Shown piece after piece: positions 54,943 to 63,560 of a DNA stretch of 64,000 nucleotides. Each line of letters starts with the position of its first letter. Position 1 is the first letter of the stretch. The translations under genes and the position numbers were made by a program. The notes under the pieces were generated by a model. That model saw only the letters and a program-made list of their open reading frames with translations. It did no database searches and was not told where the DNA came from. Source of the DNA: Gammaproteobacteria bacterium. GTDB taxonomy: Bacteria; Pseudomonadota; Gammaproteobacteria; Pseudomonadales; Azotimanducaceae. Location of the stretch: positions 124,001 to 188,000 of the forward strand of contig JAPOVV010000105.1 in NCBI GenBank assembly GCA_026707945.1, written 5' to 3'.

Positions 54943-56055
54943 GTGAATGTCCTGATTGGCGATGAGCAACAGACAATTCGGGAAATTCTTATCGGATCCC
55001 TGGCTTGGCGCGAACACGAAATTCATATCCCTAAATTGTTCAACCGAAGTAAGTTCAAACGTAGGAGAACGAATTTACCTCCCCAGCTTTATCTATCGGC
55101 AGTACTTTGCTCAGTCGCTATTCCGCTCTACTCCGCCTGCCCAACCGATGCAGAGCTTCCATCGGAAGGTCAGCACGATATCGTCCAGGTAATCCGCGAT
55201 AACGGCATATCCGATATCGAGATCGCTGCGCTGAGGGAATCGAACTATCGCCGACCCGCACAACAAGAGAAAGCGTTATTAGAAATTTTGAGTGACGCTC
55301 AAGATATGACGACGAGAAAACTGGTTGCATTCGCGAAGCTCGCACCAGCGCTGGTAGCGCCACTGATAGCTGAAATCGAGGATTCTGAGAAGCAATGTAA
55401 GCTCGTTGATGATCTCATCGGATACTGGGTAGAGGCAGATTTGGCTACCTCCATCGACGTCATAAAAGATCTACACGCCACGACTCTCGACGATCTGCTT
55501 CTGCGTAGGTCGGTGAAGCTTCTCGCACGGGTACACCCCGTAGAAGCGTTTAGATTTTCACATGAATATTTCGGACGTTTCGGCTATGTGCTGGAAAGTA
55601 TCGCTTTTGAAACGATGGCAGAACAAGATCCACAACTCGCGATAGAGTTCATACCGTCGATCAGAAGGAAGTTCTACGGATATACCACATACAGTGGCGA
55701 ACTATCGATTTCTAACCCGCTCTTCAAACTAGACCCGGCGCTCGCGGTCGAATTTGGTCGGTCACTCAATACGTCTGCAAAAGAAGGGCTGTTGTCAGAA
55801 GCAGAATCGTATTTCTGGTCATTGAGTGATCACTTTCGCGATGCCGACCCAAGCGTGTTTATTGAGCTGAAGGAGCACATTCCCGCGCCTCACCCGTTAC
55901 CTCATATTTCGTACTACGTGCTGAAGCACGCCCCTGACAAGCGGCGTCTGACACTGGTTGAGTTTGAATCGCTCTACGAAGCCCTTCTACCCCATGATCG
56001 TGAGAAAGTTGACGAATTTCCGCGATCAAGGTTCATTGGATATCACGACAATTGA
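54943..56055 (+). CDS. Exported helical protein of unknown function
   Basis: Up to 370 residues, not recognised. A basic segment (KFKRRRTN) then a hydrophobic stretch (LYLSAVLCSVAIPLYSA) before Cys suggests a signal or lipoprotein-like N-terminus, so the true start may be the TTG at 55036 rather than GTG 54943. The rest is mostly helical with HEAT/ARM-like spacing (LAPALVAPLIAEIED, LLRRSVKLLARVHPVEAFRF). It is divergent from the prodomain gene, with 154 bases or more between them, and overlaps the next gene. Confidence 0.6.
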   Translation: MNVLIGDEQQTIREILIGSLAWREHEIHIPKLFNRSKFKRRRTNLPPQLYLSAVLCSVAIPLYSACPTDAELPSEGQHDIVQVIRDNGISDIEIAALRESNYRRPAQQEKALLEILSDAQDMTTRKLVAFAKLAPALVAPLIAEIEDSEKQCKLVDDLIGYWVEADLATSIDVIKDLHATTLDDLLLRRSVKLLARVHPVEAFRFSHEYFGRFGYVLESIAFETMAEQDPQLAIEFIPSIRRKFYGYTTYSGELSISNPLFKLDPALAVEFGRSLNTSAKEGLLSEAESYFWSLSDHFRDADPSVFIELKEHIPAPHPLPHISYYVLKHAPDKRRLTLVEFESLYEALLPHDREKVDEFPRSRFIGYHDN

Positions 56056-56711
56056 ACGAAGACTCACTGAACTGCTCAATCTCGGTAGTGCAAAGACCTT
56101 GCTTCTTTAGCGGAACGCAACGTAAGTGTTGTTTTTGGATACTCACGCTGCTTTTGAGCGAGATTCTCACCGTATCTTGCCTTGCTCATGTATGTGCGGG
56201 CGTATCGATCGAACGCGCTTTTGACCAAGCGGATGTCGTCATAGAAGCAAAGCTCAATCCCAAAACTCCTCGTGAGGAACTCAAAAACCCAACTGCGGGT
56301 GAAGGGGAAATGCTTTATCTCCCCACCGGACTGACGTTCGACGTCTTGAATGTATGGAAAGGCGATGAAACCGCAACGGCATTGATCTATATCTATGCAG
56401 TGTACACTGGTTTCGACGACGATCAGACCTACCTCATCTTTGCTACAAGAAACTTCGATATTCAAACGCGAGAGAGAAAGCATCAAATAGATGAAGTTCC
56501 ACCTACTAATCTTCGGTTGTTCACGAGCGGTTGCATCGGCAACAAGATTCTTCGCGAAGACCGCGCTTCCCAACTGGCTAGAGAGAAACTCGACAGAATT
56601 AGTGAAGAACACATTGGTTCCGAAGCACAGAGTGAACACGCCGTGGCATTGCAAATGCGCATTCGGGAAATCGTCAAATCGAGCAAGGACGAGATGCCCA
56701 CGCCTGAGTAG
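56052..56711 (+). CDS. Exported protein with NTR/TIMP-like domain
   Basis: A 219-residue protein with a hydrophobic signal (CCFWILTLLLSEILTVSCLA) ending at HVCAGVSIERAFDQADVVIEA. FDVLNVWKGD, YLIFA and TSGCIGN follow in the order of bacterial NTR/TIMP-like domains, in which an N-terminal Cys pairs with a later one. Eukaryotic TIMPs with this fold inhibit metalloproteases. Bacterial members are mostly uncharacterised. The start is TTG overlapping the upstream stop. Confidence 0.65.
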   Translation: MNEDSLNCSISVVQRPCFFSGTQRKCCFWILTLLLSEILTVSCLAHVCAGVSIERAFDQADVVIEAKLNPKTPREELKNPTAGEGEMLYLPTGLTFDVLNVWKGDETATALIYIYAVYTGFDDDQTYLIFATRNFDIQTRERKHQIDEVPPTNLRLFTSGCIGNKILREDRASQLAREKLDRISEEHIGSEAQSEHAVALQMRIREIVKSSKDEMPTPE

Positions 56712-56851
56712 CAATAAAAACGTGCAGTCGAGACTCCACACGGCTGCCTAATGAGTGTTTGCTGTGCTAGTTCTGGAATGCAGAGAACGAGTTAACGCAA
56801 CCGTTCAGAACGATTCGAAACCGCTTCTTAAAATGCGCGTTATGGCGAAGC

Positions 56852-57910
56852 GTGGCTTCGGTCAATGCGTCCACTTCGGGTACGAATCTGAACTTTCACG
56901 GCGATCACATCCTATCGGTGCAACAGTTCGAACGCGCCGACGTCGAGGAAATCTTCAAAGTCGCCGATCGTATGCGACCGTTCGCAGGTCGTGAGCGCAT
57001 CACCCGAGTGCTCGAAGGCGCGATTCTTTCCAACATGTTTTTCGAACCCAGCACTCGCACGCGTGTATCGTTCGGAAGTGCGTTCAATCTGCTTGGTGGG
57101 AACGTCCGCGAAACCACGGGTATCGAATCGTCGTCGATCGTAAAAGGCGAGTCGATGCGTGATTTCGCTCGCGTACTCTCTGGGTATAGCGACATCATTG
57201 TGATTCGCCATCCAGAAACTGGGTCCGCCGATGAGTTTGCGTCAGCTTCTCAAGTTCCGGTCATTAACGGTGGCGACGGCGCTAACGAACATCCATCACA
57301 GGCGTTGCTGGATCTCTACACGATCAGAAAAGAACTTGAATCCCAAAACAAAAGCGTCGACGACTTCCGCATCGCTCTCATTGGCGATCTGGCTAACGGA
57401 CGAGCAGTACATTCGCTGCTCAAGCTGCTAAAGCTCTTCAAAAAGGTAACGGTGCAACTGGCTTCGCCTGAAGGCTTGGACGCACCACCCGATTTGATCG
57501 ATCAACTGCGTAGCGGCGGCGCGTCCGTATCTGAATTCCACGATCTTCGCGAAGGAATCCAACACGTTGACATCCTCTATGTCACGCGTGTCCAAGAAGA
57601 GCGATTCCCGACCCAGGACGAGGCCAACTACTATCGCGGTCTATTCCGCTTAAACCAGGAAATCTATTCGCAGTATTGTGAATCGAACACGGTCATCATG
57701 CATCCCTTGCCGCGCGACTCCCGTGCGCAAAGTCAGGAGCTTGACGAAGACCTTGATTCAAACCCGAACCTAGCCATCTTCCGTCAAACGCAGAACGGCG
57801 TACTTATCCGCATGGCCCTGTTTGCTTTGATTTTCGACGTCGTTGATGACGTCGAGCGATACGCCAAGCCGTTAAGCTGGCGCACTCCTCGAAATCGAAC
57901 TGGTTCCTAA
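56852..57910 (+). CDS. pyrB: Aspartate carbamoyltransferase, catalytic chain
   Basis: A 352-residue enzyme of pyrimidine synthesis. Carbamoyl-phosphate binding is by FFEPSTRTRVSF (about residue 65) and HPLPRDSR (about residue 285). NGGDGANEHPSQALLDLYTI is the second signature. It is longer than E. coli PyrB by about 40 residues, with a C-terminal extension after LIRMALFALIF. No pyrI is adjacent. The start is GTG. It ends one base before the convergent etfA. Confidence 0.93.
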   Translation: MASVNASTSGTNLNFHGDHILSVQQFERADVEEIFKVADRMRPFAGRERITRVLEGAILSNMFFEPSTRTRVSFGSAFNLLGGNVRETTGIESSSIVKGESMRDFARVLSGYSDIIVIRHPETGSADEFASASQVPVINGGDGANEHPSQALLDLYTIRKELESQNKSVDDFRIALIGDLANGRAVHSLLKLLKLFKKVTVQLASPEGLDAPPDLIDQLRSGGASVSEFHDLREGIQHVDILYVTRVQEERFPTQDEANYYRGLFRLNQEIYSQYCESNTVIMHPLPRDSRAQSQELDEDLDSNPNLAIFRQTQNGVLIRMALFALIFDVVDDVERYAKPLSWRTPRNRTGS

Positions 57911-57911
57911 A

Positions 57912-58844
57912 CTAGCCGAGCGCAGTCTCAAACTCGGGCAAAGCATCGAACAAATCAGCGACTAAACCATAGTCCGCAACCTGAAAGATCGGTGCATCTG
58001 GATCCTTGTTGATCGCGACAATCACTTTCGAATCCTTCATCCCCGCCAAGTGCTGAATTGCACCTGAAATACCGACCGCGATATAGAGTTCTGGCGCGAC
58101 GATCTTGCCTGTCTGTCCGACTTGCATGTCGTTGGGCACAAAACCTGCATCAACGGCGGCACGTGATGCTCCAATAGCCGCACCAAGTTTGTCAGCAATT
58201 CCTTCCAAGAGCGAGAAGTTCTCGCCGTTTTGCATGCCGCGACCTCCCGAGATCACGACACCAGCAGCAGTCAGTTCCGGCCGTTCAGATTTAGCGAGTT
58301 CATCTGCGACAAATTCAGAGCTACCATCTGCCGCAGCTCCTTCAATAGTATCTACCGAGGCACTGCCACCGTCCGGTGCGACACCGTCAAATCCAGTGCC
58401 TCGAACGGTCAGTACTTTCTTCTCGTCCCTGGTCTTCACGGTCGCAATCGCGTTACCCGCGTAGATCAAGCGCTTGAACGTATCTTCCGAATCGACACCC
58501 ATGATGTCGGAGATCATCTGCACGTCTAACGCCGCCGCCACGCGTGGCATGAAATTTTTGCCGGTCGTCGTATGTGCGGTGAGTAAATGGCTGTAGTTTT
58601 CGCTCAAAGTCACGACCAGTGGAGCAACATTCTCAGGTAACGCGTGCGCATAGGCTTCCGCATCGGCGACGAGGACCTTGTTAACGCCACCGATTTGTGC
58701 CGCCTCATTCGCAACGCCTTCACAGTTCTGTCCTGCAACTAGGACATCGACATCACCGCCAATTTCCGCTGCGGCAGCTAGTGAAACTAACGTGACGGGT
58801 TTTAGTGCTTCATTGTCGTGGTCAGCGACGACTAATACGCTCAT
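57912..58844 (-). CDS. etfA: Electron transfer flavoprotein, alpha subunit
   Basis: A 310-residue FAD-binding subunit. The C-terminal FAD domain has VVISGGRGMQNGENF, IGASRAAVDAGFVPNDMQVGQTGK, ELYIAVGISGAIQHLAGMK and INKDPDAPIFQVADYGLVADLF. With EtfB it carries electrons from acyl-CoA dehydrogenases to ETF-ubiquinone oxidoreductase. It overlaps etfB by 4 bases. Confidence 0.97.
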   Translation of the reverse strand: MSVLVVADHDNEALKPVTLVSLAAAAEIGGDVDVLVAGQNCEGVANEAAQIGGVNKVLVADAEAYAHALPENVAPLVVTLSENYSHLLTAHTTTGKNFMPRVAAALDVQMISDIMGVDSEDTFKRLIYAGNAIATVKTRDEKKVLTVRGTGFDGVAPDGGSASVDTIEGAAADGSSEFVADELAKSERPELTAAGVVISGGRGMQNGENFSLLEGIADKLGAAIGASRAAVDAGFVPNDMQVGQTGKIVAPELYIAVGISGAIQHLAGMKDSKVIVAINKDPDAPIFQVADYGLVADLFDALPEFETALG

Positions 58845-59593
58845 GCGATCACCTTCGCGTCGTTACGCAACTTGTCAACTAGCTCGTCGACTGATTCAAC
58901 TTTGATTCCCGCGGCGCGACCTGGCGGTGGCGACACGTCCAATACCTCTGTGTGGCGTAGGACTTCGACTCCAAGATCCGCTGGTGAAACCGTTTCGATC
59001 GGTTTCTTACGAGCTTGCATGATGTTTGGCAATGACGCGTAGCGAGGCTCATTCAATCGTAAGTCGGTCGTCAAAACCATCGGAATTGACGTTTTAATCG
59101 TCTGCAGCCCGCCATCCACTTCACGTGTAACCGTTGCGACGTCCCCCTCGACTGTCAATTCCGAAGCGAACGTCGCTTGCGGCAATCCCGTAAGTTGCGC
59201 AAACATCTGCCCTGTTTGACCGTTATCGCCATCAATGCTCTGCTTTCCGAACATGACGATCTTTGGTTCCTCGCGCTCGTAAACCGCTTTAATCAGTTTT
59301 GCGATCGCTAAGGGTTCGACATCGTCGTCGGCCTCAATGTGAATTGCGCGATCTGCACCTTGCGCCAGACACACGCGAAGTGTCTCCGGGCACTTTGCTC
59401 CCCCCACGGTCACGGCAATGACTTCTTCCGCAGTGCCCGCTTCCCGTAGGCGAACCGCTTCTTCGATGCCGATTCCACAGAACGGATTCACGGCCATTTT
59501 CGTGTTTGTAAGGTCGATACCGGTGCCGTCAGGTTTCACGACCACGTTGACGTTGGGGTCAACGACACGTTTGATAGCAACAAGAACTTTCAT
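58841..59593 (-). CDS. etfB: Electron transfer flavoprotein, beta subunit
   Basis: A 250-residue AMP-binding subunit with the N-terminal MKVLVAIKRVVDPN, the adenine-nucleotide segment FGKQSIDGDNGQTGQ and the C-terminal recognition loop NEPRYASLPNIMQARKKPIE that contacts dehydrogenases. It is first of the etfBA pair. A 146-base region separates it from the divergent ETF-QO gene. Confidence 0.97.
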   Translation of the reverse strand: MKVLVAIKRVVDPNVNVVVKPDGTGIDLTNTKMAVNPFCGIGIEEAVRLREAGTAEEVIAVTVGGAKCPETLRVCLAQGADRAIHIEADDDVEPLAIAKLIKAVYEREEPKIVMFGKQSIDGDNGQTGQMFAQLTGLPQATFASELTVEGDVATVTREVDGGLQTIKTSIPMVLTTDLRLNEPRYASLPNIMQARKKPIETVSPADLGVEVLRHTEVLDVSPPPGRAAGIKVESVDELVDKLRNDAKVIA

Positions 59594-59708
59594 ATGTACA
59601 AATGTGTGATTTAGAGCAAACTGAGTCTTGCAATACGCTATTCCAGCGCACGCGAAAACACGCCAAGGCAGGCGTTAACGGCGGGAGATTTTATTCGGCA
59701 ATCGTTTT

Positions 59709-59714
59709 TATAAT
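59709..59714 (+). promoter_or_regulatory. Candidate -10 box of the ETF-QO gene
   Basis: A perfect TATAAT (59709-59714) sits 25 bases before GTG 59740, with the strong ribosome-binding sequence AGGGGGGA between. No good -35 matches. It supports the shorter start of the oxidoreductase gene. Confidence 0.45.
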
Positions 59715-59739
59715 CGCGGCGAATCGCAGGGGGGAACTC

Positions 59740-61395
59740 GTGACTGTAGAACGCGAAGCAATGGACTTTGACGTCGTTGTCGTCGGCGGCGGTCCATCAG
59801 GTCTTGCAGCTTCCATTCGGCTGATGCAGCTTGCCTCTGAGTCTGGGCAAGAAATCACCGTGTGCTTGGTCGAAAAAGGCAGCGAAATCGGAGCACATAT
59901 CCTCTCGGGCGCAGTTTTCTACCCCCGAGCTCTTAATGAGTTGATTCCGGACTGGCAGGAACAAGGTGCACCTGTCAACAACCCGGTCACGAAAGACGAA
60001 TACCACTGTTTTCTCAGCGAAACATCCAGCGTTCCGATCCCACGGATGTTTATCCCTAAACCAATTCACAACGCAGGTAACCATGCCATTTCATTAGGCA
60101 ATCTGTGTCGATGGCTCGGTGAACAAGCTGAAGCACTAGGCGTCATGACCTTTCCCGGCTTCGCAGCGACCGAGATTCTGTTCGATGAGCAAGACCGCGT
60201 CTGCGGTATTGCTACCGGCGATATGGGCATCGGTAAAGACGGTGAACAAAAACCGACGTACCAACCCGGTTATGAGTTACGCGCGAAGTACACGTTACTC
60301 GCAGAAGGATGTCGCGGGCACTTAGGTAAGCAGCTCATACAGAAGTACCGGCTTGACGCTGACGCCGCGACGCAACACTATGCCATAGGGTTGAAGGAAC
60401 TGTGGGAGGTGCCGGAGGAACGCGAAGATCAAGGAAAAGTCATTCACGCACTCGGTTGGCCGCTAGGTCTATCAAGCGCTGCCACGGGCGGCAGTTTCCT
60501 CTACCATCTTGAGAATCGCCAAGTCTCACTCGGATTGATCGTAGATCTTGCATATAAGAATCCATATTTGAGCCCGTTCGAGGAGTTCCAACGCTGGAAA
60601 CACCATCCTGTAATCGTCAATGAGATCGCAGCTGGAACACGCGTGTCATACGGCGCTCGCGCCATAGTTAAAGGTGGATTGCCGGCACTACCCAAGCTAA
60701 CGGTACCCGGTGCTGCGCTGATTGGCGACGATGCGGGTTTCCTCAACGTATTGAAGGTCAAAGGCAGTCATACCGCGATGAAATCCGGCATGCTCGCAGC
60801 GGAGGGGGTTTTTGAGAGCCTTAAGCAAGGTGACGCAGGAACCGAGATCGATCTATTTGACAGAGTTGCGGACTCTTGGTTGTTTGAGGAGCTGAATTCG
60901 TCGAGGAACGCAGGTCCCGCATGGCATAAGTGGGGATTGTTTGTTGGTTCTGCGTATTCGTTCATCGAGCAGAATCTGCTTGGAGGCAAGTCGCCGCTCA
61001 AGCTCTCAGACCCGAAACCTGACTATGAAACTCTAGACCATGTAACGAGTGCCAAGCCGATTGAGTATCCGAAACCAGACGGAATCCTGTCCTTCGATCG
61101 TCTGTCAAGTGTCTTCCTTTCTAACACAAACCACGAAGAAGACCAGCCGTGTCACTTGACACTCGCTGACGAAACGATCCCCGTTGCACAGAATCTACCG
61201 AATTTCGCTGAACCCGCGCAACGATATTGTCCCGCTGGCGTATATGAGATAGTTGAAGAGGAGTCTGGCTCTAGATTTCAGATTAACGCTCAAAACTGCG
61301 TCCACTGTAAGACGTGCGACATCAAGGATCCGGCTCAGAACATTACTTGGATTGCGCCAGAAGGAGGTGGCGGGCCGAACTATCCAAATATGTAA
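59740..61395 (+). CDS. Electron transfer flavoprotein-ubiquinone oxidoreductase
   Basis: About 551 residues. The FAD-binding N-terminus VVVVGGGPSGLAASIRL is followed by a ubiquinone-binding region and a C-terminal 4Fe-4S domain with CPAGVYEI and NCVHCKTCDIKDP. It passes electrons from ETF to ubiquinone, closing fatty-acid and amino-acid oxidation. The open frame reaches back to 59602, but GTG 59740 has AGGGGGGA at proper spacing and gives the standard N-terminus. Confidence 0.95.
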   Translation: MTVEREAMDFDVVVVGGGPSGLAASIRLMQLASESGQEITVCLVEKGSEIGAHILSGAVFYPRALNELIPDWQEQGAPVNNPVTKDEYHCFLSETSSVPIPRMFIPKPIHNAGNHAISLGNLCRWLGEQAEALGVMTFPGFAATEILFDEQDRVCGIATGDMGIGKDGEQKPTYQPGYELRAKYTLLAEGCRGHLGKQLIQKYRLDADAATQHYAIGLKELWEVPEEREDQGKVIHALGWPLGLSSAATGGSFLYHLENRQVSLGLIVDLAYKNPYLSPFEEFQRWKHHPVIVNEIAAGTRVSYGARAIVKGGLPALPKLTVPGAALIGDDAGFLNVLKVKGSHTAMKSGMLAAEGVFESLKQGDAGTEIDLFDRVADSWLFEELNSSRNAGPAWHKWGLFVGSAYSFIEQNLLGGKSPLKLSDPKPDYETLDHVTSAKPIEYPKPDGILSFDRLSSVFLSNTNHEEDQPCHLTLADETIPVAQNLPNFAEPAQRYCPAGVYEIVEEESGSRFQINAQNCVHCKTCDIKDPAQNITWIAPEGGGGPNYPNM

Positions 61396-61659
61396 TAGAC
61401 GAATTCGGCATTTCACTCCTCAAAAAATTACCCGATGATTGAACTACTGACTATCGCGTATTCGACGCGCTCCGTCTTGAATTCGTCGTCCTCTCGCTCT
61501 CACGTTTCCTGACGGAGTTTCTTGGTTCTACGGCGACCTCGGTTGTAACGGTTGTCGAGCGCTATTTACACACGAAGGGAGTTTTAGAAACCCTCAGATT
61601 GGTAACGGCGCGATTTAGCTGCTTAAGTTAGAGACGTGACTGATATATCTCTTTTTTTG
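61396..61659. other. Intergenic region without recognised gene
   Basis: 264 bases between the ETF-QO gene and the small minus-strand gene. It has only weak inverted repeats, for example around 61575-61595 (AGGG ... CCCT), and no tRNA-like fold, coding frame or clear terminator. Confidence 0.5.
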
Positions 61660-61860
61660 TTAGCTCAATTCCTTCAGCACATCGTCGAAATCCTCGCAAT
61701 CTACATTACGGAAGGTAGGCCGATGGACGCGAATATCAACGTAATCGGCACCTCCTTGCATTCGATAATTCGACGAAAGATCCACTGATGTGCCCTTGAT
61801 TTCAAGCAACCTTATGGCTACGTTGCGTAATTTGTCATTTGTGTTAAACGCATTACTCAT
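61660..61860 (-). CDS. Small protein of unknown function
   Basis: A 66-residue protein not recognised. It is supported by a GGAGA ribosome-binding sequence 7 bases before the ATG and by its composition: a helix DKLRNVAIRLLEIKGTSVDL, then a strand-rich YVDIRVHRPTF and an acidic C-terminal helix. No cysteine cluster, signal or membrane segment. It lies downstream of the DUF1285 gene on the same strand. Confidence 0.5.
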   Translation of the reverse strand: MSNAFNTNDKLRNVAIRLLEIKGTSVDLSSNYRMQGGADYVDIRVHRPTFRNVDCEDFDDVLKELS

Positions 61861-61993
61861 GGCCGATTCTCCAATCTAATCAACGAAATATATGGGGATT
61901 TATCGTTCGTGAACACCGCACCCCATCATGATACGGTATATAAACCGCTTTCAGATTAGACCGAAGGCAACGGTAAAGTTCTACTGACGTTTT

Positions 61994-62521
61994 TCATGAC
62001 ACTCGAAATCGGCTCCCAGCACTCCAGAGATACAACGGGTGGGATTCCGGATCTTCAACTAGGTCTGCCAAACGATAGAAAACATCGCTCAACACACGAG
62101 CACATAGTCTGTTACGAACTTCGACGTATGGTCGCGGTCCCGCATCAGTGTTCTCAATCGTTAATGCATGCGCCTCGTCGAGTGGTACTACTTCATCCAT
62201 GTTGGTCTTAAAAAGCACACGCTGCTCTCTTCCGGCACCGGATGCTTCCATGTCGATTACGAGAAATGGCACATCCTCGACCTGGATTTTGAGTTTCTCA
62301 ACAGGCGTAACAAGATAGTAGGACTCATCCTCTCGCCTTAGGATCGTTGAGAAAATCCTCGCAATCGATTTTCTGCGAATAACGGTGCCATCATGCAGCC
62401 ACGTCCCATCGGATCGTATCCGAATATCGATCTGACCTTCGCGTTCAGGGTGCCACGATTCGACAGGTGGGAGACTCGTGCTGCCAACTTGCTTCAACAA
62501 TTCGTTGAAGGCGGTACTCAA
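61994..62521 (-). CDS. DUF1285 domain protein
   Basis: A 175-residue protein matching DUF1285: RSDGTWLHDGTVIRRKSIARIFSTIL near the N-terminus, YYLVTPVEKLKIQVEDVPFLV and a C-terminal PYVEVRNRLCARVLSDVFYRL. These are small proteobacterial proteins of unknown function. It starts with TTG 6 bases after moaA, so the two are probably co-transcribed. Confidence 0.88.
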   Translation of the reverse strand: MSTAFNELLKQVGSTSLPPVESWHPEREGQIDIRIRSDGTWLHDGTVIRRKSIARIFSTILRREDESYYLVTPVEKLKIQVEDVPFLVIDMEASGAGREQRVLFKTNMDEVVPLDEAHALTIENTDAGPRPYVEVRNRLCARVLSDVFYRLADLVEDPESHPLYLWSAGSRFRVS

Positions 62522-62527
62522 CTTAGT

Positions 62528-63493
62528 TCAACCACCAATGAATTTCATGACGGTCGTCTCACCCGTAAACGCGATGCTTTGTTTGTCGCTCATGGCGGAA
62601 TTGAGCACGCTTTGCAGTTCGTTCAACGCAAGTGCATATGGCATCGATAACAGCGGTCTAAGGTCATAGTGCCTCGTATTCGAGAGACAGCCATACAAGT
62701 GACCATTCGAAGAAAGACGCAATCTTGAGCACGACCTACAGAAAGGTTCACTTTCGTTCGCGATTACACCAAACGTTCCTCTTCCCACGACTTCATAACG
62801 AATGGAGGTTGAATCGTGCTCAGACGTAATTGGAACGACTTCATACTTCTCTCGAATTGAGTCAAGCAGCATCTCGAGACTGACAAAATCCTTCTCATAT
62901 TGGTCGTTCAGCTTCAGATGACCCATATTCATGAGTTCAATGAAACGCAACTCGATACCGCGATCTAGACAGTAGTCAAGGAGCGGCAGCACCTGGTCAA
63001 AGTTAGCCGTCTTCAACGGTACCATGTTGACCTTGACTTTCATCCCCGCGTCGCAAGCCATTTCGATACCGCGCTGAACGGTCGCAAGGTCACCACTTCT
63101 CGCAATCGCACGAAAATGGCTCGCATCCAGGGTGTCAAGACTTACATTGAGACGCTTGAAATTGACTTCCTTCAATAGCGGCATGTATTTGGGAAGAAAT
63201 TGGCCGTTTGTCGTAATTGCTATGTCGCGAAGGTCTAATTCACAAACGCCTCGAAGAAAAGGCTCAAACTTCGGTGACAACATGGGTTCACCACCCGTGA
63301 TTCGAAGTTTCTCAATCCCCGCTCCATCGATGAGAAGGCGGACCGCATCGAGTAAGTGTTCGCCATCAAGTTCGGCCGTGGCGGGCTGTAGCTTCTTACC
63401 GTCCGGTACGCAATATGTGCACGCGTAATTACACGCCGCCGTCAAGCTGACGCGCAAATTCCGGAATTGCCTGCCGAAGCGGTCGATGATCAT
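62528..63493 (-). CDS. moaA: GTP 3',8-cyclase MoaA (molybdenum cofactor synthesis)
   Basis: A 321-residue radical-SAM enzyme. The N-terminal cluster is Cys21-x3-Cys25-x2-Cys28 in TAACNYACTYC. The C-terminal 4Fe-4S cluster is in CRSCSRLRLSSNGHLYGC. The terminal GG is the conserved MoaA tail. It forms 3',8-cyclo-GTP, the first molybdopterin intermediate. Together with xdhC and the MocA-like gene it implies a molybdenum hydroxylase elsewhere. Confidence 0.96.
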   Translation of the reverse strand: MIIDRFGRQFRNLRVSLTAACNYACTYCVPDGKKLQPATAELDGEHLLDAVRLLIDGAGIEKLRITGGEPMLSPKFEPFLRGVCELDLRDIAITTNGQFLPKYMPLLKEVNFKRLNVSLDTLDASHFRAIARSGDLATVQRGIEMACDAGMKVKVNMVPLKTANFDQVLPLLDYCLDRGIELRFIELMNMGHLKLNDQYEKDFVSLEMLLDSIREKYEVVPITSEHDSTSIRYEVVGRGTFGVIANESEPFCRSCSRLRLSSNGHLYGCLSNTRHYDLRPLLSMPYALALNELQSVLNSAMSDKQSIAFTGETTVMKFIGG

Positions 63494-63504
63494 GGTGTAG
63501 TCAA

Positions 63505-63530
63505 GATGAAAACGGCGAAGCCGTCGCCGT
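63505..63530 (-). terminator. Rho-independent terminator downstream of murF
   Basis: On the minus strand a 7-base stem (ACGGCGA/TCGCCGT) with a five-base loop is followed by TTTTC. It lies between the murF stop and the moaA start, so it ends the upstream cell-wall transcript. Confidence 0.75.
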
Positions 63531-63560
63531 CTCTATAAGCCAATGTTAAGACGTAGCGAT

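Noticed and set aside
56076-56741. 221-residue minus-strand frame opposite the NTR-like gene
   Set aside because: The sense frame has a signal sequence and the NTR landmarks; the antisense frame is an unpatterned shadow.
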